A stretch of DNA of 64,000 bases from Paenibacillus phytohabitans (GTDB lineage: Bacteria > Bacillota > Bacilli > Paenibacillales > Paenibacillaceae): NCBI RefSeq assembly GCF_013141775.1, contig NZ_WHOB01000048.1:62001-126000 (forward strand), given 5' to 3'. This document shows, one piece after another, positions 51,758 to 60,131 of the stretch (position 1 is its first letter; each line of letters begins with the position of its first letter). Both the position numbers and the translations under genes were made by a program. The notes beneath the pieces were generated by a model that saw only the letters and a program-made list of their open reading frames with translations, ran no database searches and was not told the origin of the DNA.

Positions 51758-52198
51758 ATGCTCAAAAAAATACCCAAGCTCCTCTCCCCCGAGCTGGTCC
51801 GTACCCTGATGGAAATGGGCCATGGGGATGAACTGGTCCTGGCGGATGCCAATTATCCGGGCCACGGGCTGCATTCCAGAGTGCTCCGGGCGGACGGCAT
51901 TGGCATTCCCATGCTGCTGGACGCGATCCTGGAGCTGCTTCCGCTGGATCACTATGTGCCCGCACAGGCGGCATTCATGGCTGTGGTGGAGGGTGATCCT
52001 ACCGTTCCGGTGATATGGGAGACGTACAGGGAGATCCTGGCCAAACATGACGCTGCGGCACAGGTGGAGTATGAGGAGCGTTTTGAATTCTACAACCGCT
52101 CGAAGCGGAGTTATGCGATCGTGATCACCGGGGAAGAGGCGCTGTACGGGAATATTATTCTCACCAAAGGCGTGATCCCGCCGGATGCAGGGGTATAA
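51758..52198 (+). CDS. fucU: FucU/RbsD-family L-fucose mutarotase
   Basis: A 146-residue enzyme that interconverts anomers of L-fucose before isomerisation. LSPELVRTLMEMGHGDELVLADANYPGHGL contains the conserved His and Asp of the family. ERFEFYNRSKRSYAIVITGEEALYGNIILTKGVI is the conserved C-terminal core. Last gene of the operon; its presence strongly supports fucose as the operon substrate. Confidence 0.92.
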   Translation: MLKKIPKLLSPELVRTLMEMGHGDELVLADANYPGHGLHSRVLRADGIGIPMLLDAILELLPLDHYVPAQAAFMAVVEGDPTVPVIWETYREILAKHDAAAQVEYEERFEFYNRSKRSYAIVITGEEALYGNIILTKGVIPPDAGV

Positions 52199-52276
52199 CA
52201 ACAGGTTCAAGTCTGCGTAATATCGCAGGATAAAGGATAATCCTTCACTTGACCTAATACTAAATTTATAAAAGAT

Positions 52277-52305
52277 AAGACCGCCCGGCATTGGAGAGCG
52301 GTCTT
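52277..52305. terminator. hairpin terminator after the fuc operon
   Basis: AAGACCGC (52277-52284) pairs with GCGGTCTT (52298-52305) around a 13-base loop, then ATTGCT. A-rich DNA lies on the left side. Confidence 0.65.
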
Positions 52306-52426
52306 ATTGCTATATCAGTTGCTCAAATGTAGAAACGTCACATGAAATGTTATATGTTGTGTAATTTGGATCCACTGACCCTGGGTTTGCAAATATTTTG
52401 AGAGTAACTAGTGTGAAGTGAATAGA

Positions 52427-52615
52427 TTTAATTGTATTTCGTGCAATTAAACAGATGGTGAAAAACCGGATTGTCCGTTTAACTGTATTCAGTACAATTA
52501 AAATCAGCGGTAAGTCTACTTTAGCGGAATATGGGGGTTTTTAAGTGTACAAAGTGCAATTAAAACCCTCGCAGCGCAAAAATTGATCACTTTAGTTGTA
52601 CAAAATACACTTAGG
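52427..52615. repeat. four-dyad intergenic array, copy E (TTTAAYTGTA units)
   Basis: Dyads occur at 52427-52451, 52478-52502, 52540-52564 and 52591-52615, with centres 51, 62 and 51 bp apart. The second and third closely match TTTAAYTGTA, five bases, TACARTTAAA; the last has a degraded right arm. Homologous to copy B at 28588 across units and parts of the spacers. It occupies the 529-bp gap between the convergent fucU and isomerase genes; no gene is seen there. Confidence 0.85.
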
Positions 52616-52727
52616 ACCGGAGCGAACGACCGGTTACTGTTAATTGCTCATTTCTAGTATTGAATCGGCCCTAAACCGGATTCAATATAAACAAGTGCCC
52701 CGTACGCCATATGACCGGGGCAATTGT

Positions 52728-53570
52728 TCATATTTCGTTATACATCCGCCGGAGCAGCTCTGCACTGCCGCTCATATGCACTTCGGGAGTGCTCTCCAGC
52801 AGGCCCTGAATATGCGGACGCTTATATTTCATGTAATGGAGCAGCGGAGCGAAGTTCAGCAGTCCCTGTCCTGCAGGGACGATCTCAATCCTGCCGTCTC
52901 TGACCGTGAAATCCTTCAGATGCAGCACCGCGATCCGGTCACCCAGCAGCTCAAGGGCCTCCGCAACAATACTCTCCTGCTGCAGGTAGTTATCCGGCGT
53001 CATCAGATTGGCGGCATCGAATATAATCTGCAGATTACTGGAGGCCACTTCGTCCAGCAGCCGTCTGGTCAGCTGAGCCGTGTGAAGCGGGTGGTTAATC
53101 CCTGCCTCGATGCCGACCGTTACCCCGAAACGCTCTGCTTCCGCAACCATTGCTTTGACAGAAGCCACAACTTGTTCAAAAGCTTCCTCAGTGAAATTAT
53201 CCGGCGTATATCCCTTTCCCACACTGCCTGTCTCGGTACCTACGAGACTCGCCCCGAAATCACGGGCCAGCCGCAGATGGGTACTGAAGTCATTCAATGC
53301 CTGTACGCGCCGGGCGGGATCAGGATCGATGATGTTTACATAGCAGCCGAGCACGGCAATCCTGATGCCGGCCTGCCTGAAGGCTTCGCCATAATAGGCA
53401 GCCGTTCCCGGACTGAGTGCGCCGAGTGTAGGCGCACTCTCCGGAAAGGACTTATGCAGCGCGAACTGAATAGAGGAGAAGCTGTGCTCTTCTAGCTTCT
53501 CAATCAGCTGCGGCAAAGGACACGGGTTGAAATCATGGGCGCGGACGCCGAGGTGAAACGGTACAGTCAT
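52728..53570 (-). CDS. TIM-barrel sugar isomerase/epimerase
   Basis: A 280-residue xylose-isomerase-like TIM-barrel protein. Metal-ligand-type segments are FGVTVGIEAGINHPLHTAQL, LQIIFDAANLM and IAVLHLKDFTV. ATG 53570 follows AAAGGAG at 8 bp; a longer in-frame extension lacks a ribosome site. Last gene of the uxa-acetylesterase operon. It may isomerise or epimerise an unusual pectin sugar acid; no exact activity can be assigned. Confidence 0.82.
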   Translation of the reverse strand: MTVPFHLGVRAHDFNPCPLPQLIEKLEEHSFSSIQFALHKSFPESAPTLGALSPGTAAYYGEAFRQAGIRIAVLGCYVNIIDPDPARRVQALNDFSTHLRLARDFGASLVGTETGSVGKGYTPDNFTEEAFEQVVASVKAMVAEAERFGVTVGIEAGINHPLHTAQLTRRLLDEVASSNLQIIFDAANLMTPDNYLQQESIVAEALELLGDRIAVLHLKDFTVRDGRIEIVPAGQGLLNFAPLLHYMKYKRPHIQGLLESTPEVHMSGSAELLRRMYNEI

Positions 53571-53674
53571 ATGTTCTACTCCTTTGCTCTGCAATTTCCC
53601 GCAAATAAGGCCGCCTGTGTCCGCAAGGGCACAGGGCGGCCTATTCCAGGAATTCAATGAAGCGGCTTAACGCA

Positions 53675-54361
53675 CTATACCCGCAAGTAAGGCTGCAGTG
53701 CCGAGAGTCCCTCAGTCTGTTCCATCGCTTCTGCTACCAGCGAGGCGATCCGCTGCGCGCCTGCCTGCGAGAAATGGGTGTCATCTGCGATCCCGTCCGG
53801 GTAGTTGGGATGGCTGCCCGGCGGCAGATGCATGAACAGCTGCTGTGAGCCTTCGATTCCCAGCGAGCGGTAGAGCTGCTGCGAGGAGGCGAAGATATCG
53901 AGCAGCGGTGTTCCGGTCTCCGCTGCAACCTCGCGCATGGCCTGCGGGTATGGCCCCACGGCCTCAGGATCAGGTTCACCCTCCGCGGTGAAGCGGCGGC
54001 GGCTCACAGAGGTCAGCAGCAGCGGGAACCCGCCGCGGCTGCGGGCGGAATCGATGAACACCTTGAGATTCTGGCGGTATTCAGTATCCGGATCGGTATA
54101 ACGCGCCGGATCTTCAATCTTCTGGTCATTATGACCGAACTGGATCAGCAGGAAGTCTCCAGCCTGGAAGTCCTGCTCAATCTCCGCAAGCCTGCCCTCA
54201 GTCAGGAAGGAGCGAGTACTCCGTCCGTTCACTGCCCGGTTCTCAATCCGCACCTCCGGTCCCACATGCCCGTGCAGAAATTCTCCCCATCCGGTCATCG
54301 GCGATTCGGAGGCCGCCTTCCGGGCTGCGGTAGAATCTCCGGCAATATAGATAGTCGGCAT
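53675..54361 (-). CDS. SGNH-family rhamnogalacturonan acetylesterase
   Basis: A 228-residue esterase. Block I IYIAGDSTAA carries the catalytic Ser, block II ENRAVNGRSTRSF the oxyanion Gly, block III IQFGHNDQK the Asn, and block V DDTHFSQAGAQRIA the Asp and His. This GDST/GHND pattern is that of rhamnogalacturonan acetylesterases (carbohydrate esterase family 12). No signal peptide, so it acts on imported acetylated pectin oligomers. ATG 54361 lies 2 bp after the uxaC stop, with GAAGGAG 8 bp upstream. Confidence 0.88.
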   Translation of the reverse strand: MPTIYIAGDSTAARKAASESPMTGWGEFLHGHVGPEVRIENRAVNGRSTRSFLTEGRLAEIEQDFQAGDFLLIQFGHNDQKIEDPARYTDPDTEYRQNLKVFIDSARSRGGFPLLLTSVSRRRFTAEGEPDPEAVGPYPQAMREVAAETGTPLLDIFASSQQLYRSLGIEGSQQLFMHLPPGSHPNYPDGIADDTHFSQAGAQRIASLVAEAMEQTEGLSALQPYLRV

Positions 54362-54363
54362 CT

Positions 54364-55800
54364 TCAGCACTCCTTCACCCGGGCGGTAACCTCCACCGAG
54401 CTGCCGGAGGTCTGGAAGCCGAAATAGCCTGCTGCATTATTGTAGGAGATATCCTCTACCATAGCGCCCAGTAAGTCTATGTCATCCGGTGCCTCACCGC
54501 GTTCCACGAGTTCACCGATCAGCTCACAGAGCACCCGGCGGAAATATTCGTGCCGGGTATAAGAGAGGAAGCTGCGTGAATCGGTCAGCATGCCGACGAA
54601 GTTACCCAGCAGGCTGTTGTCAGCCAGCAGCGTCAACTGCTGGCGCATACCGCTGCGCGTATCGTTGTACCACCAGCCGGAGCCGAGCTGGAGCTTGCCG
54701 GCGGTATCCTTCTGGTAACAGCCCAGCAGGGCCAGCAGGGCAGGATAGTCGCCGGGGTTCAGCGAGTACAGAATCGTCTTCGGCAGCCCGCTGCCGCTCT
54801 CGGCACGGTCAAGCAGCTGCGACAGCGGTGTGGTCAGCGGCAGGTCGTTAATGCCGTCGTATCCGGTATCCGGGCCTAGCTTCCGGAACATCGGCGTATT
54901 GTTGTTGCGGTAGGCATGCAGATGAAGCTGCATGGTCCAGCCTTTGGCCTGGTAGAAGCCGATCAGTGCAGTCAGCAGCTCTGTACGGTAGAGGGTGATT
55001 TCCTGCGGTGACAGGGAAGCACCCTGCAGTCTTTTGGCGAAGACCGCCTCGGCAGCTTCCGGTTCACCGGCTTCGTAACGCAGCACATCAAGGGCATGGT
55101 CCGACAGGCGGCAGCCATTCTCATGGAAGAAGTCCACACGGTTGCTCAGTGCCTCAAGCAAGGCCGCATAAGTCTTAACCGGCTGGCCGGCGGCTTCCTC
55201 CAGCTTACCGATCCAGGCACTGAAGCCTTCGGCATCGATGTTCAGTGCCTTGTCGGGACGGAAGGTCGGGAACACCTGGAACGCGGTCTCAGAGTCTCTG
55301 AGCAGCTTGTGGTATTCCAGCGAGTCTGCCGGATCATCCGTAGTACAGATTACCTTGACGTTCGAATTGCGGATCAGACCGCGCCGTGTAAACGCCGGTT
55401 CGGCCAGCTTGCGGTTGACCTTCTCCCAGATGGCCGGTGCAGAAGCTTCGTTCAACAGCTCATTAACGCCGAAGAAGCGGCGGAGCTCCAGATGGGTCCA
55501 GCTGTACAGCGGGTTGCCGATGGCTTTCGGGAGTGTCCGGGCCCAGGCCAGAAATTTATCATAATCGGAGGCATCCCCGGTAATATGCGATTCCGGCACA
55601 CCGTTCGCGCGCATCAGCCGCCATTTGTAATGATCTCCATAGAGCCAGGCTGCCGTGAGGTTCTCGAACGGTTTATCTTCATAGATTTCGCGCGGGTCCA
55701 GATGGCAATGGTAATCGACAATCGGCATTGCTTTGGCATGCTGATGAAAGAGCTGGCGTGCGGTATCGCCGGATAACATGAAATCTTCATTAAGAAACAT
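54364..55800 (-). CDS. uxaC: glucuronate/galacturonate isomerase
   Basis: A 478-residue uronate isomerase converting D-galacturonate to D-tagaturonate (and D-glucuronate to D-fructuronate). The amidohydrolase-like metal site MPIVDYHCHLDPREIYEDKPFENLTAAWLYGDHYKWRLMRANG lies near 25-67. WTHLELRRFFGV, VICTTDDPADSLEYH and SRSFLSYTRHEYFRRVLC are further family blocks. Full length. Third gene of the operon, 37 bp after uxaA. Confidence 0.95.
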   Translation of the reverse strand: MFLNEDFMLSGDTARQLFHQHAKAMPIVDYHCHLDPREIYEDKPFENLTAAWLYGDHYKWRLMRANGVPESHITGDASDYDKFLAWARTLPKAIGNPLYSWTHLELRRFFGVNELLNEASAPAIWEKVNRKLAEPAFTRRGLIRNSNVKVICTTDDPADSLEYHKLLRDSETAFQVFPTFRPDKALNIDAEGFSAWIGKLEEAAGQPVKTYAALLEALSNRVDFFHENGCRLSDHALDVLRYEAGEPEAAEAVFAKRLQGASLSPQEITLYRTELLTALIGFYQAKGWTMQLHLHAYRNNNTPMFRKLGPDTGYDGINDLPLTTPLSQLLDRAESGSGLPKTILYSLNPGDYPALLALLGCYQKDTAGKLQLGSGWWYNDTRSGMRQQLTLLADNSLLGNFVGMLTDSRSFLSYTRHEYFRRVLCELIGELVERGEAPDDIDLLGAMVEDISYNNAAGYFGFQTSGSSVEVTARVKEC

Positions 55801-55837
55801 GGATAAGATCTCCCTTTACATGAATTTGGATAGGGTT

Positions 55838-57325
55838 TTATAGCGTAACACCGGTTTTGAAAATAGCCAGCTCGCGCACTTCATTCTGCTCGTTCCGTGT
55901 TTTTTGGCCGCTGGCGACATCTATGATATAAGTGATGAATTCCTCCAGCACATCGGCCATCGGTGTTTCCAGCAGAGGACCGGCGTTGAAGTCCATCCAG
56001 TGGCCTTTTTTGGCAAAAAGATCGTTGTTAGTGGCCACCTTCACCGTAGGTACGAAGCTGCCGAACGGCGTTCCGCGTCCGGTAGTGAACAGCACCAGCT
56101 GGCAATCCGAAGCAGCGAGAGCGGAGGCGGCAACCAGATCGTTGCCGGGAGCCTGCAGGAGGCTCAGCCCTTTTTTGCGCAGCTTCACGCCATATTGCAG
56201 CACATCCACCACCGGCGAAGTTCCGGCCTTCTGGGTGCAGCCCAGCGATTTGTCCTCCAGGGTGCTGATGCCGCCGGCCTTGTTGCCGGGAGAAGGATTC
56301 TCGTATACAGGTTCGCCGTACGAGAGGAAATACTGCTTGAAGTTATTGATCAGCGACACGATCTCTTCATAGACCTCATGGCTTTCTGCACGCGCCATCA
56401 GCATCTTCTCCGCACCGAACATTTCCGGCACTTCCGTCAGCACCGAGGTTCCGCCCTGGGAGATGATGAAGTCGGAGAACGCGCCCAGCAGCGGATTGGC
56501 TGTGATCCCGGAGAACCCGTCGGAGCCGCCGCATTTCAGGCCGATGTTCAGCTCACTGAGCGGAACCGGCTCACGGACATCGTTCTTCGCAGCCTCATAC
56601 AGCTGCTCCAGCAGCTCAAGGCCGGCTTCTACCTCATTGCCCACCTCCTGGGCAACCAGGAATTTCACCCGTGACTCGTCATAATCCCCCAGCATGCTGC
56701 GGAATTCAGCGACAATGTTGTTCTCGCAGCCGAGCCCGAACACGAGCACCCCGCCGGCGTTCGGATGATTCACCGCGTCGAGCAGAATGCTGCGGGTCAT
56801 GCGGTGATCATCGCCGAGCTGCGAGCAGCCGTAAGGATGCTTCAATACCGTGAAGTTATCGAAGCCGCCAAGATCGGGATGCTCAGCCTTGAACTCCTGC
56901 AGCATTTGCTCGGCAATCCCGTTCACACAGCCCACGGTCGGGATAATGAACAGATCATTACGGATGCCGACCTTGCCATTGCTCCGGCGGTAGCCCTGGA
57001 AGGTCAGATCACGCCGGGGGTAGGTAACCTGGTGAACATCCGGCACATACTCATATTCCTCTTCGCCGGACAGATTGGTCTTGATATTATGCGTATGAAT
57101 CCAGTCCCCTGCGGCAATCGGAGCGATGGCATGGCCGATAGGATAACCGTACTTGGTGATAACCTCATCAGTCTGGAAATCAGTCAGGGCAATCTTGTGG
57201 CCCTGCGGAATATCCTGTGCTGCCTGAAGCGTCAAGCTGTCTATGGTGAGCTGCTCCCCGGCCGATAACGGCCGCAGGGCTACAGCTACTGTATCTCTGG
57301 GGTTCATTTTCATTAAGTGCTTCAT
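55838..57325 (-). CDS. uxaA: altronate dehydratase
   Basis: A 495-residue enzyme dehydrating D-altronate to 2-keto-3-deoxygluconate. A small N-terminal SAF-like domain (1-90, HAIAPIAAGDWIHTHNIKTNL) is fused to the large C-terminal catalytic domain. RSNGKVGIRNDLFIIPTVGCVNG, HPYGCSQLGDD, VFGLGCENN, GLKCGGSDGFSGITANP and FTTGRGTPFGSFVPTVKVATN are characteristic, and the cysteines are the likely iron ligands. Start behind AGGAGGG. Confidence 0.95.
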   Translation of the reverse strand: MKHLMKMNPRDTVAVALRPLSAGEQLTIDSLTLQAAQDIPQGHKIALTDFQTDEVITKYGYPIGHAIAPIAAGDWIHTHNIKTNLSGEEEYEYVPDVHQVTYPRRDLTFQGYRRSNGKVGIRNDLFIIPTVGCVNGIAEQMLQEFKAEHPDLGGFDNFTVLKHPYGCSQLGDDHRMTRSILLDAVNHPNAGGVLVFGLGCENNIVAEFRSMLGDYDESRVKFLVAQEVGNEVEAGLELLEQLYEAAKNDVREPVPLSELNIGLKCGGSDGFSGITANPLLGAFSDFIISQGGTSVLTEVPEMFGAEKMLMARAESHEVYEEIVSLINNFKQYFLSYGEPVYENPSPGNKAGGISTLEDKSLGCTQKAGTSPVVDVLQYGVKLRKKGLSLLQAPGNDLVAASALAASDCQLVLFTTGRGTPFGSFVPTVKVATNNDLFAKKGHWMDFNAGPLLETPMADVLEEFITYIIDVASGQKTRNEQNEVRELAIFKTGVTL

Positions 57326-57358
57326 GTTGGACCCTCCTAAGTTTTGTTAGTTATTGCT

Positions 57359-58780
57359 TTAGCCGACAAGCTGCTGCAGAGCGGCGCGGGAATCCTGCTT
57401 CTCCAGCTGCTGCAGATGGGCGTTAATCTCAGCTGTAAGTCCGGGCAGCAAGGACAAATCCTGTCCCCACAGGCTGGTGTTGCTGAGAATGGTGCCTGCG
57501 AAGCTTGCCGGATCACTCCATGACTGTGTGAAAATCTCCAGGATTTCCGGACTGTCCTGCAGCGGCACACGGTCTCCCCGGTAGCTGAGCAGGAGTGCGG
57601 CGAAGGCGAGCGTAATGCGCTCCGGAAGCTTGCCGCGTTCCTGCTGATAGCGGAGGAGCACCGGGAGCAGCCGGGTTTTGAATTTGGAGATGCTGTTCAG
57701 CGAGATGGAAGTCAGCTCATGGCGGATGAACGGATTTCTGAACCGTTCCTGCACGGCATCCGCATAGGACAATAGCTCTTCAGCAGGCAGATCCAGCATA
57801 GGAATCAGTTCATCTTCGATCAGCTGCTTCACGAAGCGGGAGAACGTTTCGTCATTCATAACATCCTCAACGGTTTCCAGACCCGCCAGCAAACCCAGCG
57901 GAACCATAGCCGTATGCGGCCCGTTCAGCAGATGAACCTTGCGCTCGCGGTATGGAGTCATATCAGGGGTGACCACAACGTTCAGTCCGGCCTTGGCCAG
58001 CGGCAGCCGTTCAGTAAGTGATTCCGGTCCTTCAATGACCCAGAACAGGAATGGCTCAGCCGTAACCATCACATTGTCCAGATACCCCAGCTCGGCTTCC
58101 AGCTCAGCGGCCTTATCGCGCGGATAACCCGGAACGATCCGGTCAACCAGACTGCAGCAGAAGGTATTCTCCTCCTTCAGCCATTGCAGGAATTCCCCGC
58201 CCAGATTCCAGTCAGCGGCGTATTGCTGCACAATCTCCTGCAGTTTCTCGCCGTTGCGGTCGATCAGCTCGCAGGGGATGATGACGAAGCCTTTTTTGCC
58301 CAGCTCGAAACGGCGGTGGAGCAGCGCAGTCAGCTTGCCCGGGAAGCTCTTCGGCGGCGTGCCGTCTGCACGGTCGCCCGGTAGATAGGCAATACCGGCT
58401 TCCGTCGTGTTGGAGGTGATGAATTCCAGCTCATCATTCTCAGCGAGCGCAAGGTAACTCCCGTAATCGCTATAAGGGTTAATCACGCGGCTGACCGAAG
58501 AGATGATTTCCCGCGAGTTGACTGTCTGGTTATCCATAATGCCGTTCAGCAGCACGGTGTAGAGATTATCCTGGGCGGCCATGAATCCGCCGAGCCCCTG
58601 TTCAATCGGCTGTACCAGCACTGCGCTTCCGTTGAACAGGCCTTGGTTGTTCATCTGCTGCAGCTGCCAGTCCACGAAGGCGCGCATGAAATTACCTTCA
58701 CCGAATTGGATCATACGCTCGGGATGCAGGATTAACTCCGGGTGAGTGCTTTTGGATAAACGGTTTGTCATAATGGTCAT
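57359..58780 (-). CDS. uxaB: tagaturonate reductase (altronate oxidoreductase)
   Basis: A 473-residue NAD-dependent long-chain dehydrogenase of the mannitol dehydrogenase family. It reduces D-tagaturonate to D-altronate. The N-terminal IQFGEGNFMRAFVDWQLQQMN motif precedes the Rossmann domain. The C-terminal catalytic helix has KVHLLNGPHTAMVPLG, with the family Lys and His. First gene of the operon; start is ATG 58780 or 58771 (AAGGAG upstream fits neither ideally). The LacI operator at 58810 lies 30 bp upstream. Followed by uxaA after 33 bp. Confidence 0.93.
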   Translation of the reverse strand: MTIMTNRLSKSTHPELILHPERMIQFGEGNFMRAFVDWQLQQMNNQGLFNGSAVLVQPIEQGLGGFMAAQDNLYTVLLNGIMDNQTVNSREIISSVSRVINPYSDYGSYLALAENDELEFITSNTTEAGIAYLPGDRADGTPPKSFPGKLTALLHRRFELGKKGFVIIPCELIDRNGEKLQEIVQQYAADWNLGGEFLQWLKEENTFCCSLVDRIVPGYPRDKAAELEAELGYLDNVMVTAEPFLFWVIEGPESLTERLPLAKAGLNVVVTPDMTPYRERKVHLLNGPHTAMVPLGLLAGLETVEDVMNDETFSRFVKQLIEDELIPMLDLPAEELLSYADAVQERFRNPFIRHELTSISLNSISKFKTRLLPVLLRYQQERGKLPERITLAFAALLLSYRGDRVPLQDSPEILEIFTQSWSDPASFAGTILSNTSLWGQDLSLLPGLTAEINAHLQQLEKQDSRAALQQLVG

Positions 58781-58809
58781 GATCTCCTTTTAAAATATAA
58801 TGTCATAAA

Positions 58810-58823
58810 TGCACACGTTAACA
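58810..58823. promoter_or_regulatory. LacI operator before uxaB
   Basis: TGCACACGTTAACA is the core of a 23-bp stretch (58808-58830) that differs by one base from the stretch before the pectinesterase gene (60022-60044). On the minus strand it overlaps a candidate -35 TTAACG with TATATT 16 bp on, so binding would block uxaB transcription. Confidence 0.75.
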
Positions 58824-58949
58824 TTTTATTTTGAGCAAACCCGGAAATGCCGTCTTTGTAAGACGTTATTCGTGTCTGCTGAAAATACAAAGCGGGCAAG
58901 CCGGATAACCCGGCACATGCCGGGAATTCACTGCGGCAGAACCCTGCGC

Positions 58950-59945
58950 TCAGATCTTGGCGACAGTATCGCGTACCATGAGGCCGGTCTTGACGAATAG
59001 CTGCTGCGGCTCTGTTTCGGGCTGGATCAGCAGCTGAATCAGCATTTTCATACCGAGTTCACTGATCTCTGCAATGGGCTTGCGGACGGTGGTCAGGGCA
59101 GGATTCGTATAGCGGGCGAACATAATGTCGTCGAATCCGATCAGCGAAATTTGTCCCGGCACATCTACCTTATGGGCATAACAGGCGTTCATCGCGCCAA
59201 TGGCCATATCATCGTTGGAGCAAAATACAGCCGTAGGCTGATCCTCAAGGCTGAGCAGCGCGGTCATTGCCGCATAGCCGCTCTCGATGCTGTAATCCCC
59301 TGAAGCGAAATAATCGGGATTCAGCGCCAGACGACCTGCAATCAGGCTGTCCATGAACCCTTGCTTGCGTTCGCTGGACGATTTGAAGCCGGGCTTCCCT
59401 TCAATAATAGCCAGCTTCCGGTGCCCTTGAAGCACAGCGTAATCAATGGCTTCCTTCACGCCTTCGCGGTCATTGGCTACCACATTCATAATGCCCGGGT
59501 CCTCCAGCTGGCGGTTCAGCACCACAAGCGGTATGCCCATCTTCTTCACATGATAAATGAAGGCATTATCCTCATCGCTCTGGCTCATGACCAGAATGCC
59601 GTCGAAACGCTGGGGCTGAATATTGCTGAAGTTATGGACACCGTCTATTCCGTTAACGGTCAGATTGTAGTTCTCATCCAGGATATGCGTAATGCCTTTG
59701 ATAGCATCAACCAGGAAGCTGGCTGAAGTACCCTGCTCAATGCTTGAGAAGAACAGCCCGATGGTGAACGATCTCTTCGTAACCAGACTCTTGGCACTGT
59801 AATTCGGCACATAATTCATTTCCGCGGCGATTCGCTCAATCTTATCCCGGGTGACTTTCTTGATCAGCGGGCTGCCGTTCAGCGCTCTGGATACAGTCGT
59901 GTGGGAGACGCCGGCGACGCGTGCAATATCTTTGATGGTAATCAT
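58950..59945 (-). CDS. LacI-family regulator of the pectin/galacturonate regulon
   Basis: A 331-residue repressor. The helix-turn-helix lies at 2-22 (ITIKDIARVAGVSHTTVSRALNGSPLIKK), the hinge near 45-60, and the sugar-binding domain (FTIGLFFSSIEQGTSASFLVDAIKGI ... AVFCSNDDMAIGAMNACYAHKVDVPGQISLIGFDD) extends to the end. It lies between the uxa operon and the divergent pectinesterase gene. Two near-identical operators flank it and a related site precedes it. Galacturonate or an early catabolite is the expected inducer. Confidence 0.9.
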   Translation of the reverse strand: MITIKDIARVAGVSHTTVSRALNGSPLIKKVTRDKIERIAAEMNYVPNYSAKSLVTKRSFTIGLFFSSIEQGTSASFLVDAIKGITHILDENYNLTVNGIDGVHNFSNIQPQRFDGILVMSQSDEDNAFIYHVKKMGIPLVVLNRQLEDPGIMNVVANDREGVKEAIDYAVLQGHRKLAIIEGKPGFKSSSERKQGFMDSLIAGRLALNPDYFASGDYSIESGYAAMTALLSLEDQPTAVFCSNDDMAIGAMNACYAHKVDVPGQISLIGFDDIMFARYTNPALTTVRKPIAEISELGMKMLIQLLIQPETEPQQLFVKTGLMVRDTVAKI

Positions 59946-59969
59946 GACATCTCTCCGGGAAAATAGAAT

Positions 59970-59983
59970 TGTTAACGATTTCA
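59970..59983. promoter_or_regulatory. cre or autoregulatory operator before the uxa LacI gene
   Basis: TGTTAACGATTTCA fits the cre consensus at 13 of 14 positions and also shares the TGTTAACG half-site of the uxa operators. It lies 25 bp upstream of the regulator start. CcpA control, self-control or both are possible. Confidence 0.6.
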
Positions 59984-60024
59984 GTTTAGTGCTACAGCCG
60001 CGTCAAGTCAAGACTTTATTGAAA

Positions 60025-60038
60025 TGCACACGTTAAAA
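60025..60038. promoter_or_regulatory. LacI operator before the pectinesterase gene
   Basis: TGCACACGTTAAAA lies within a 23-bp stretch (60022-60044) matching the uxaB operator at 22 positions. It sits 8 bp upstream of the pectinesterase -35 box. Confidence 0.75.
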
Positions 60039-60045
60039 TTTTATC

Positions 60046-60074
60046 TGGAACATTGCTGCGGCCGGCGGTATAAT
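60046..60074 (+). promoter_or_regulatory. promoter of the pectinesterase gene
   Basis: TGGAAC (60046-60051), 17 bp, consensus TATAAT (60069-60074), 58 bp before the start codon. Confidence 0.6.
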
Positions 60075-60131
60075 TTACGTGTCAAGGAATGCCGCTTTGA
60101 ACAGAACTTATTTCTTAAGGAGGACGAAGCA

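Noticed and set aside
55904-56674. 256-codon plus-strand frame opposite uxaA
   Set aside because: Antisense to a clearly functional enzyme gene; no supporting signals.
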